Origin: a bacterium
GTDB taxonomy: Bacteria; Bacteroidota; Ignavibacteria; Ignavibacteriales; Ignavibacteriaceae
DNA length: 64,000 nt
Direction: 5' to 3'
NCBI GenBank assembly: GCA_016716565.1
Contig: JADJWC010000002.1
Coordinates: 372,001 to 436,000, forward strand
Part shown: positions 57,145-64,000 of the stretch, in pieces
Position numbering within the stretch: position 1 is the stretch's first letter
Layout of the letters: each line of letters starts with the position of its first letter
Notes under the pieces: model-generated
Database searches by the model: none
Told to the model about the DNA's origin: nothing
The model's input: the letters and a program-made list of their open reading frames with translations, nothing else
Program-made: the position numbers and the translations under genes

Positions 57145-57574
57145 AGTGCAAAGCGATTGCTATAAAGTTTTTTTGAAATTTGTAATCATTCTGCATTCTT
57201 TATCAAGTTTATCTAAGAGTTCATTTAATTTTTCATTCGTTATTAGTTTTCTTCTGTTAAGAACTATCAAAATGTTTGCATCTTCAAATGTCGATCTTCT
57301 TGCTACGTTTAAGAAATATCCAAATTCTTTTTTAAAGGTTGACCCAGATCCTTCCGCTATATTATTTGAAATACTCAAAGCTGCATCTCTTAATTGCTCT
57401 GCAAATTTAAAGAGATGCTTTCTTTCCAGCTCATCAGCGATATCAAGTAACTCATCACCAATTTCGATTGCCAGTTTCCAGATTTCCAAATCCTGAAATC
57501 TAAATTTCGCCACTATTTCCTCCATTTTTATTTTGAATATTTTGTCGTTCTCTCAGCGCTTTGCTCTTTGCACT
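57145..57574. repeat. Short inverted repeats flanking the S23-type gene
   Basis: AGTGCAAAG (57145-57153) and its complement CTTTGCACT (57566-57574) lie on either side of the gene. GCAAAGCG (57148-57155) is also matched by CGCTTTGC (57557-57564). They may be the ends of a mobile cassette. Confidence 0.55.
57160..57513 (-). CDS. Four-helix-bundle protein (S23/IVP family)
   Basis: 117 residues from GTG 57513, chosen because GGAGG lies six bases ahead and the family begins MxxFRFQDLEIW; an ATG at 57525 is the alternative. The sequence KFRFQDLEIWKLAIEIGDE, SISNNIAEGSG, and EFGYFLNVARRSTFEDAN are family hallmarks. Members are encoded in intervening sequences of 23S rRNA or as scattered single genes; the molecular role is unknown. 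Here it is inserted between ATPase and permease genes of a transport operon and flanked by short inverted repeats. Confidence 0.9.
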   Translation of the reverse strand: MAKFRFQDLEIWKLAIEIGDELLDIADELERKHLFKFAEQLRDAALSISNNIAEGSGSTFKKEFGYFLNVARRSTFEDANILIVLNRRKLITNEKLNELLDKLDKECRMITNFKKTL

Positions 57575-57580
57575 CTGCGC

Positions 57581-58795
57581 TTAAAAAGTTCTAATAGCTT
57601 TTGCAGGTTTAAGTTTGATTGCTTTGATAGCAGGATACATTGCTGAAAAAACCGCTGTTAATAAAATCATAACCGTAATTGATAAGTAAAAAGTAGCTGG
57701 CAGAATCGGATAGAGTATTGTCCCCAATCCCCACTCAGATAATCCGGCTGCAAATGCCGAAAGATTTATCCCTGCAGAACCAAAATATGTTATCGTGATA
57801 ATTGCTAATATCATCCCGACGATCCCGCCAACTATTGCCAGTGTTATCGTTTCCAGAATAACCATCAAGAAAACTTTCTTCCTTTTCATTCCGATTGCCA
57901 TCAGAACACCAAACTCTCTCACTCTTTCAAGAACAGACATTAGCATTGTGTTCGTTATTCCAAATAGTAATGCGAAAAGAATTACTCCCATAAAAATGCT
58001 CAGCTGAAGTCCAATCATTTCATCCATTAACTTAAGTTCAGGTGCAAGTTCCTTCCAGCTTTTGACTGAAAGATAATCATAGCTCTTTGCCAGATTAGTA
58101 TAAAGTGAATCAACATTCTCGGAGGAATTTAATCTTACTACTATTTCATGACATATAGGTTGCGAAGCGATGAGAGAAAGAATATCGTTTTCTTTTATAA
58201 AAACCGTGGAGCGATCAAACATCGTTGATTCAGTACGAAAAATTCCTGTTACTCTAAATGCTCCATAGATAATTGATCCATCCAATCCCTGAAAACTTAA
58301 AACGACTTTAGACTTCTCTTTTAGACCTAGATTTTCAGCTAGCTTATATCCCAGTAAAATTTGATTTTGAATATTATCCGAAAAATATTTCCCAACTATA
58401 ATATTATTGTGAACTGAAGTTACTTTCATTTCATCCTGCGGTTGAATTCCTGTAATTCTGACTCCACCGGAAGATGTTGCGGATGAAATCATTCCCTCAA
58501 TAATAAGTCTTGAGGAAACACCTGTAACATTTGGCTGTGATTTGATGTCTTTAAGTATGTTAAGAGTTGAAGGAATTGTGTCAGTCAGAAGTTTATCATC
58601 CTCAAATGTTTTTGTATGAATTTGTATGTGACCGAGATCTCGGTCTATAGTTGTGTTTATTAGTGACTCACCCATCCCAAACATAATTGCAGAAGTAAAT
58701 AACCCGCAAAGTAACCCAACAGCAATAGCAGCTATAATAATCAGGCTTCTTCTTTTGTTCCTCCAGATATTTCTCCAGGCAAGAATTAATAACAT
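57581..58795 (-). CDS. FtsX/MacB-type permease (LolC/E-like)
   Basis: 404 residues with four membrane helices: one at the N-terminus (RSLIIIAAIAVGLLCGLF) and three after a large periplasmic domain (IFMGVILFALLFGI, ETITLAIVGGIVGMIL, ATFYLSITVMILLTAVF). MLMSVLERVREFGVLMAIGMKR is the conserved FtsX-domain segment. The start lies one base after the stop of the sister permease gene. Together with it, it forms a LolCE-like heterodimer for moving lipoproteins or other outer-membrane-bound substrates. Confidence 0.88.
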   Translation of the reverse strand: MLLILAWRNIWRNKRRSLIIIAAIAVGLLCGLFTSAIMFGMGESLINTTIDRDLGHIQIHTKTFEDDKLLTDTIPSTLNILKDIKSQPNVTGVSSRLIIEGMISSATSSGGVRITGIQPQDEMKVTSVHNNIIVGKYFSDNIQNQILLGYKLAENLGLKEKSKVVLSFQGLDGSIIYGAFRVTGIFRTESTMFDRSTVFIKENDILSLIASQPICHEIVVRLNSSENVDSLYTNLAKSYDYLSVKSWKELAPELKLMDEMIGLQLSIFMGVILFALLFGITNTMLMSVLERVREFGVLMAIGMKRKKVFLMVILETITLAIVGGIVGMILAIITITYFGSAGINLSAFAAGLSEWGLGTILYPILPATFYLSITVMILLTAVFSAMYPAIKAIKLKPAKAIRTF

Positions 58796-58796
58796 A

Positions 58797-60038
58797 TCAA
58801 CCTCTCATAGCTTGGACTGGCTTAATTTTCCTGATAAAGTTTATAGGATACAATCCTGAGACTAAGGCTATTGCCAGAACCGTCCAAACCTGGGCAATAA
58901 ACATCCCGGGATAAATTGCAAACGGAAGAATCGGTTCAAAACCCCATGCAAGAATAGCGTCAGCCATTTCTCCGGTTAAAGGAATTGGATGACTGACAAA
59001 ATAAATTAACAAAGGCAGGCTTATTATAGCACCTGTAAATACACCAATAAAAGAAATGAAAATTGTTTCGAGTGTAGTTACTAAATATAGTTTCCATTTT
59101 TTCATTCCAACCGAAATAAGAATACCAAATTCCTTTACGCGCTCAGCTGTCATCATCATTATAGTTCCGAAAATTCCGAATGCAATTACTACGTAAAGAA
59201 TTCCAAGCATAATTATTCCCTGTGCATTATCAATTTGAATTGACTGTACCAACTCCGGAGAAAGTTCTTTCCAGGTCATCACATCATAATTATCTTTTTG
59301 CTTTTCATCCTTCATTTCAAAAAGTGAACTGACCTGATCTCTTATTTCATCTACCTTTTTTGGATTTTTAATCATAATCGATAAAGAAGTTAATCTGTCC
59401 GGCGCAGAATAAATCCATTGAGCATAAGGGATACTGAGATAAGCAAAGGATTTATTTTGTGATGGCAGAGTGAATTTTGCAATTCCTTCAACTTGGATTA
59501 GTTCGGCTGCTGTTACTCCATACATTCCTTGACCATAAATAAGAACTGAATCACCAATATCAACTTTTAATAATTCTGCAAGTCCCTCGGCAAGAATAAT
59601 TCCTCTGGAATCATTTGTGGGATATTTACCTTTTATGATTTTCTCTTTTAATGATGTAAGCTTATTTTCTTCTTGCGGATCAATCCCAACGATTTGGGCG
59701 ACTTTAGTTACCTGTCCATATGATACCAGAGAAAAAGTCTCTAACCGTTTTACTGTAAAATCAACTCCTTCTATCTGATTTATCTTATTAATTTTTTCAT
59801 CATCCAGAATCATACTTTCTTCAAGAGATCTTTTTTCCCAGTAATCTTTTCCCTGTACCTGGATATATCCTGTGTACATTCTGACCGAAGAATTAATCAT
59901 ATAATCGTAATATCCGGTCTGCATTGAACGCATAAGAAGTGCTAGAATTACAGCAAAGAACACTGAAGATGCTGCTATTAAAGTTCGCCGTTTATTGCGC
60001 CAGAGATTTCTCCATGCCAATATTATATATGTCAGCAT
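58797..60038 (-). CDS. FtsX/MacB-type permease, second subunit
   Basis: 413 residues with the same plan as the neighbouring permease: RNLWRNKRRTLIAASSVFFAV at the start, a periplasmic domain, then MMTAERVKEFGILISVGMKKWK and two further helices, ending in a basic tail. It resembles the neighbour in motif order but diverges in the periplasmic domain, as expected of a heterodimer. It begins two bases after the LolA-like gene ends, so translation is coupled. Confidence 0.88.
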   Translation of the reverse strand: MLTYIILAWRNLWRNKRRTLIAASSVFFAVILALLMRSMQTGYYDYMINSSVRMYTGYIQVQGKDYWEKRSLEESMILDDEKINKINQIEGVDFTVKRLETFSLVSYGQVTKVAQIVGIDPQEENKLTSLKEKIIKGKYPTNDSRGIILAEGLAELLKVDIGDSVLIYGQGMYGVTAAELIQVEGIAKFTLPSQNKSFAYLSIPYAQWIYSAPDRLTSLSIMIKNPKKVDEIRDQVSSLFEMKDEKQKDNYDVMTWKELSPELVQSIQIDNAQGIIMLGILYVVIAFGIFGTIMMMTAERVKEFGILISVGMKKWKLYLVTTLETIFISFIGVFTGAIISLPLLIYFVSHPIPLTGEMADAILAWGFEPILPFAIYPGMFIAQVWTVLAIALVSGLYPINFIRKIKPVQAMRG

Positions 60039-60040
60039 AT

Positions 60041-60778
60041 TTATCTTACACGCTTCATATTTTGTTCTGAAAAGAAACTTTCATCAATTTTATAGTTGAA
60101 TTCAATTGTGGTGTATTCCATAATTGTTTTATTCCCAGGTTTATCAACCGGTATCATTTCCCAATATGATAAAATATTTCTTCCCCCCATTTTCTTTGCT
60201 TTACTTCCGATGAAGGATTTAATGAGAATATTATCTTCGTCATAATAATCTGCCTGAACTTGCAGATAGCTTCCTTTTGCAATCCAAGTAATTATTTTTC
60301 CCCAGACAACTCCTGCTTCGGGTTTTGGGATCATTTCAATTTTGTAACAATCGTATCCCTTTAATTTTTCTTCGTCGATTAGTGTGTGATTATAATCATT
60401 TACAACGGAGGATTGACGAACGAGATCATCATTTGTAAAGTCCGAGCCCATCCAGGATTGAAGCATCATTGATGGGGGAATTTTTATTACTCTTTGTGCA
60501 GACGGCAGCCAGTTCCAGACTTCATTTTTTCTTTTTAGAGTAACACTTCCTTTGTCTCTTGCAGGTTCTGTAATATATATTAGAGCATAGTCGGGCTCCA
60601 ATGCCCAGACTTTCATTCCCATTGTACGTGACCAGTCTGGTTTTTCAATTGTCATCTTTAACTCTGAATAACTGCTGTTTGAACGCATGAGCTCATCAGC
60701 TTTTTGTACTATTTCTTTTGCATCCTGCGCGTTTGCAGTTGATATTAACAGTGTTATTATAATTATAAAATTTTTCAT
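60041..60778 (-). CDS. LolA-like outer-membrane lipoprotein-sorting protein
   Basis: 245 residues from ATG 60778 with a signal peptide ending ANAQ; a start at 60883 would add a 35-residue stretch unlike a signal. The mature part has the half-barrel pattern of LolA-like proteins: ELMRSNSSYSELKMTIEKPDW, ALIYITEPARDKGSVTLKRKNEVWNWLPS, and KLKGYDCYKIEMIPKPEAGVVWGKI. These periplasmic proteins carry lipids or lipoproteins. It is first in the operon with two FtsX permeases and an ABC ATPase, so it likely receives substrate from them. Confidence 0.85.
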   Translation of the reverse strand: MKNFIIIITLLISTANAQDAKEIVQKADELMRSNSSYSELKMTIEKPDWSRTMGMKVWALEPDYALIYITEPARDKGSVTLKRKNEVWNWLPSAQRVIKIPPSMMLQSWMGSDFTNDDLVRQSSVVNDYNHTLIDEEKLKGYDCYKIEMIPKPEAGVVWGKIITWIAKGSYLQVQADYYDEDNILIKSFIGSKAKKMGGRNILSYWEMIPVDKPGNKTIMEYTTIEFNYKIDESFFSEQNMKRVR

Positions 60779-60978
60779 AAGTCTTTTCTTTCTTTCAGCA
60801 GGTTTTCTAAATAAAAACAAAGAATTATTATAAGAAACAAGTTTGTTAAATACGACATTGTTGGGCAGATTTTTTTCCATCAATTAAAATGTTTTCTGGT
60901 TGAAAGATATATTTTTATTTTTGCACACAGGAAAGTTAAAAATTCAATTTAAACTAAAAGAAATTTAAGGAAGTTAAT

Positions 60979-61329
60979 ATGCCAAATCCACTTATTTCTC
61001 ATATAGAGATCCCATCAACAGATCTCAATACCTCATCTGATTTTTTTAAAAAAGTTTTTGATTGGGATTTTAAACCTTTTGGGAATGGGTATTTACTGTA
61101 CAATAATCATCAGGGGATTATGGCAGGAATTAGAAAAGTTGAATCAGTAGCTAAGGGTGAATGCACAACTTTTCATGTAACGGTCGATAATTTGGAACAG
61201 GTATTAGAGAAAATAAAAGCTGCAGGAGGTCACATCAAAAGAGGGAAAACTACAATCCCTGCTATGGGATGGTATGCAGTTATATCAGATACAGATGGCA
61301 ACAGCATCGGTCTATATCAGAAAAGCTAA
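60979..61329 (+). CDS. VOC-family (glyoxalase/bleomycin-resistance fold) protein
   Basis: 116 residues with a single betaalphabeta-betaalphabeta VOC unit: ISHIEIPSTDLNTSSDFFKKVFDWDF at the start, FHVTVDNLEQVLEKIKAAGG in the middle and SDTDGNSIGLYQ at the end. The metal ligand His of ISHIEI and the Glu/Gln positions are plausible, but no reaction can be assigned. Two such units normally pair to make an active site. AAGGA precedes the ATG, and TATTTTTG at 60916-60923 could be a -7 box. Confidence 0.85.
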   Translation: MPNPLISHIEIPSTDLNTSSDFFKKVFDWDFKPFGNGYLLYNNHQGIMAGIRKVESVAKGECTTFHVTVDNLEQVLEKIKAAGGHIKRGKTTIPAMGWYAVISDTDGNSIGLYQKS

Positions 61330-61362
61330 CCAAAATTAAAAATATTTTTGATTTAAAGCAGA

Positions 61363-61812
61363 TTAAACTGCGACAACGGGCTCTTCTTCTGTTTCCACAA
61401 TACGATAAGTATGATTTATTGTCATTGCTTTTTTGAGCATTGCCGAAACACCGCAGTATGTTTCAGTAGAAAGTTCTATTGCTCTTTCAACATCTTTATG
61501 TTGTATTCCTTTCCCATAAAAGACATACTCGAGGTCAATGTGACTGAATACTTTTGGATGCTCTTCAGTTTGCTGTGCTGTAATGTTAATTTCAAAATCA
61601 GTCAGTTTAACTCTCTTTTTTTGAAGGATGCTCACTACATCACTCCCGGTGCATCCGGCTAAAGCCATTAAAACTAATTCCTTTGGTCTTACACCTGCAT
61701 TACTTCCACCTAATTTTTCCGGTCCATCCATTGTAATCCAGTGATTTGATTCCCCTCTGGCAGCGAGTGTTAATCCTTTTACTTGTTTCAGGTAAACTTT
61801 TTTAGTTTCCAT
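61363..61812 (-). CDS. OsmC/Ohr-family protein
   Basis: 149 residues. MALAGCTGSDVVSILQKKR carries the first reactive Cys (C54) and ETYCGVSAMLKKAM the second (C120). KELVLMALAGCTG is the family hallmark. Members reduce organic hydroperoxides or act on acylated substrates using the two cysteines. The family type (OsmC, Ohr or YhfA) is closest to the short YhfA/OsmC group by length. It converges on the VOC gene with a gap of 33 bases, and GAAAGGG precedes the ATG. Confidence 0.88.
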   Translation of the reverse strand: METKKVYLKQVKGLTLAARGESNHWITMDGPEKLGGSNAGVRPKELVLMALAGCTGSDVVSILQKKRVKLTDFEINITAQQTEEHPKVFSHIDLEYVFYGKGIQHKDVERAIELSTETYCGVSAMLKKAMTINHTYRIVETEEEPVVAV

Positions 61813-62053
61813 TTTTCCCTTTCTTCAGAAATATGTGAATTTATAGTAGTATGATGCTATCATTTTTAATTAGATTCTTTCAATTAAGGTTATTATAGAA
61901 CAATATAATCGGAGCGATTGTTCAATTTTGAATTATTACCCATACCAGGTCAAATAAAATTATTCTTGTTGATTATCTAGAATAATGGAACTATCCGGCA
62001 ATATGTTATGTTATCAACTATGTAATTCTAACACAAATTAAAATGGAGAAAAA

Positions 62054-62560
62054 ATGAAAAGAATATCAATATCCTTATTTGCAATTGTAACATTGTTCAC
62101 TACTTCAATTTTGGCACAATACGATACAAAAATGGTATCCAAAGCAGTAAAGAACGATATCGTTCAGACAGCAATCAGTGCCGGTAATTTTACAACTTTA
62201 GCAACTGCATTGACAGAAGCTGGTCTCGTTGATGCATTAAAAGGCGATGGTCCCTTTACAGTATTTGCACCAACAGATGATGCTTTCAAGAAATTACCGG
62301 AAGGTGCTCTTGAAGGATTATTAAAAGATAAAGATGCATTAAAGAATGTTCTGCTATACCACGTTGTTGCTGGAAATGTAAGTTCAAAAGATGTTGTGAA
62401 TCTGGATAAAGCAACAACTCTTAACGGTTCAGATATTAAGATTAAGACAGTTGATGGCAAAGTAATGATTAACGATTCCCAGGTTACAGGTGCTGATGTG
62501 CAGGCTTCTAACGGGATTATACACGTAATTGACACAGTTTTACTCCCCCCTACTAAATAG
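62054..62560 (+). CDS. Secreted fasciclin-domain protein
   Basis: 168 residues with a signal peptide ending SILAQ. The fasciclin/FAS1 domain covers about 35-165: DIVQTAISAGNFTTLATALTEAG, DGPFTVFAPTDDAFKKLP, LLYHVVAGNVSSKDV, and GSDIKIKTVDG...ASNGIIHVIDTVLLPP. FAS1 domains mediate adhesion or matrix interactions in many bacteria. It is a single-domain member and may be secreted or surface-bound. AATGGAGA precedes the ATG, and a terminator follows. The roughly 240 bases ahead of the gene, shared with the divergent OsmC gene, show no clear promoter boxes. Confidence 0.92.
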   Translation: MKRISISLFAIVTLFTTSILAQYDTKMVSKAVKNDIVQTAISAGNFTTLATALTEAGLVDALKGDGPFTVFAPTDDAFKKLPEGALEGLLKDKDALKNVLLYHVVAGNVSSKDVVNLDKATTLNGSDIKIKTVDGKVMINDSQVTGADVQASNGIIHVIDTVLLPPTK

Positions 62561-62583
62561 CCCCCTATGTGGATGATGAAGAG

Positions 62584-62612
62584 ACCCCGGAGTGATGACC
62601 CGGGGTTTTTTA
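62584..62612. terminator. Terminator between fasciclin and decarboxylase genes
   Basis: ACCCCGG (62584-62590) pairs with CCGGGGT (62600-62606), followed by six T. The inferred true stop of the decarboxylase (62610) lies in its T-run. Confidence 0.85.
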
Positions 62613-64000
62613 TTTTAATTCAGCAGTTACATTCTTTATTAAATTCCACGCATCCTCAATGTGTCTTCTCTCGTGCCTGATGCTTCCGATTGTCAATCTG
62701 ATTACAAACTTGACATTAAGTTTTGTGTGAGATAAAAATATTTTTCCTGAAGAATTTATTTTTCCAATAACTTCTCATTCAATTCATTTAGTTCCTGATC
62801 TGTTTTATTCCGTGCATTATATCTGAAACAAACTGTTGAAAAAGGAACAGGTGCCATTCGTTCAAAATCTTTTTCATCGTCAATCCATTTAGCAAATTCC
62901 TGAGCTAGTATAATGTGAGCTTTTATTCTTGAAGCCAATCCTTCAACTCCGAAATATCTGATAATAAACCAAAGCTTGAGTGAACGAAATCTTCTTCCCA
63001 ATTGAATTCCGTAATCCATCAGGTTTTCTACTTCATCATCCTGTTTAGTCTTCAAATATTCTGGGATAAGACTGAATGCCTGCTTTAATATTCCAGGTTT
63101 GCGAGTAAAGTAAATACTCAGATCCATTGGTGTGAACATCCATTTATGGGGATTGATGACTATTGAATCTGCTCGCTCCCACCCTTTTGTAATCCATTTC
63201 ATTTCGGGAATCATTGCAGTAACTCCGGCATAGGCTGCATCGATGTGAAGCCAAAGATTATGTTTTTCACAAATTGCCGCTATCTCTTCAACCGGATCTA
63301 CACTTGTTGAAGATGTTGTCCCAACTGTTGCAACAACGCAGAAAGGTTTCCATCCATTTTTAATATCTACTGTAATTGCTTCATCAAGTTTTTGGGGAAT
63401 CATTTCGAACTTATCATTCACTGGAATTTTTCTTATTCCTTCCAAACCAATTCCCAATGTCAACGCACCTTTTTCAATTGATGAGTGCGCTTGTTCTGAA
63501 CAATACATCCTGAGTCTTGGAATATCATGTCTTCCAGCCATTCCTTTTTCTCTGAAACCGAGATTTAGCTGCTCACGTGCAGATGCAATCGCGTGCATCG
63601 AGCTTGTTGAAGCTGTGTCGTAAATAATTCCCCAATAATTTTCGGGCAATCCAACCATCTGTCTGAACCAGTTCATCATTGCTCTTTCGTGCTCGGTAAA
63701 AGCAGGAGATGTTTTCCAGAGCATGCCGTTTATGCCCAAAGCTGCTGTTAAAAACTCAGCTAAAATTCCCGGACCGCTTGATGTTGAGTTGAAGTAAGCC
63801 ATAAATCCGGGATGATTCCAGTGAGTAATTCCATCCATCAAAATTTTATCAACATCATTTAAAACTTTTTCAATCTCTTCACCACTCTGCGGCGGCGAAT
63901 TAGGAATTTGCTTTGAAATATCACCGGGATTTACCTGTGAAAGCGGCGGAAATTTTTCAATATCATTTAAGTAATCAGCAATCCAGTCAACTAACTGATG
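62610..64000 (-). CDS. PLP-dependent aromatic amino acid decarboxylase family protein, partial, C-terminus frame-shifted
   Basis: The gene enters from the right edge (first residues seen HQLVDWIADYLNDIEKFPPL) and runs leftwards. HWNHPGFMAYF, DTASTSSMHAIASAREQ, VVATVGTTSSTSVDP, WLHIDAAYAG and INPHKWMFTPMD (the PLP Lys) identify the group II decarboxylases of the tryptophan/tyrosine/DOPA type. The frame stops at 62756 after LNEKLLEK. One base later the next frame continues for 49 residues with the conserved tail (INSSGKIFLSHTKLN, VIRLTIGSIRHERRHIEDAW) and a stop at 62610, next to the terminator. A one-base loss in the five-A run near 62759-62763 explains it. The substrate is unknown. Confidence 0.9.

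Noticed and set aside
57146..57496. 116-residue open frame antisense to the S23-type gene
   Set aside because: It is a shadow of the well-supported four-helix-bundle gene on the other strand.

Overview
The window is AT-rich and gene-dense. It most likely comes from the chromosome of a Bacteroidota/Ignavibacteriota-type bacterium. Support: four secreted proteins end in the same C-terminal domain with an NYPNPFNP motif (type IX-type sorting signals); there are many outer-membrane beta-barrels and TonB receptors; the succinate dehydrogenase has a single membrane subunit; and TAnnTTTG-type -7 promoter boxes are present. Placement in Ignavibacteria is inferred from the NYPNPFNP style and the multihaem cytochromes. 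No phage, transposase, CRISPR array or rRNA operon is visible.

Layout. 1-13.5 kb is mostly housekeeping: an AddB-like nuclease running off the left edge, a thioredoxin-like protein, an M14 peptidase followed by an ECF-like sigma factor, a zinc-ribbon protein with rpsU, a LOG-family protein, dacB, secG, a tRNA-Met, and obg coupled to a very acidic unknown protein. 13.6-17 kb is sdhCAB, with the sdhB start disrupted. 17.3-21.1 kb holds a TonB receptor, a His-rich membrane protein and a TPR protein. 21.1-26.2 kb is a sigma factor / anti-sigma / TPR-CHAT-protease operon. 26.2-35.2 kb holds secreted T9SS-type proteins, a cation efflux transporter and a small cytochrome-like lipoprotein.

35.4-43.4 kb is the most striking region. 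It reads in one direction: a PepSY protein, a membrane-anchored ferredoxin-flavoprotein with permuted domain order, a cytochrome with 20 CxxCH motifs, a cytochrome with 40 CxxCH motifs, and an outer-membrane beta-barrel. I read it as a candidate trans-envelope or extracellular electron-transfer conduit. Next come a secreted papain-like protease and a cobalamin riboswitch controlling a BtuB-like receptor and a small membrane protein (45.7-48.7 kb). 48.7-54.3 kb holds a HAD phosphatase, an ATP-grasp ligase, a C39-like peptidase, an isochorismatase-like hydrolase, a TPR protein and a Yip1 protein. A lipoprotein interrupted by an in-frame amber codon lies at 54.3-55.0 kb. 55.2-60.8 kb is a LolA-like / two FtsX-permease / ATPase / outer-membrane-barrel export cassette with a four-helix-bundle (S23-type) gene inserted. 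The right end has VOC, OsmC and fasciclin proteins and a PLP decarboxylase running off the edge.

Reading-frame problems. Several genes carry apparent one-base losses: sdhB twice, the sigma factor, and the decarboxylase C-terminus. Three of these sit in A-runs. Together with the amber codon and a cytochrome gene with no standard start before its signal peptide, they look either like homopolymer sequencing errors or like real decay or recoding. Which of these applies cannot be settled from this sequence alone.
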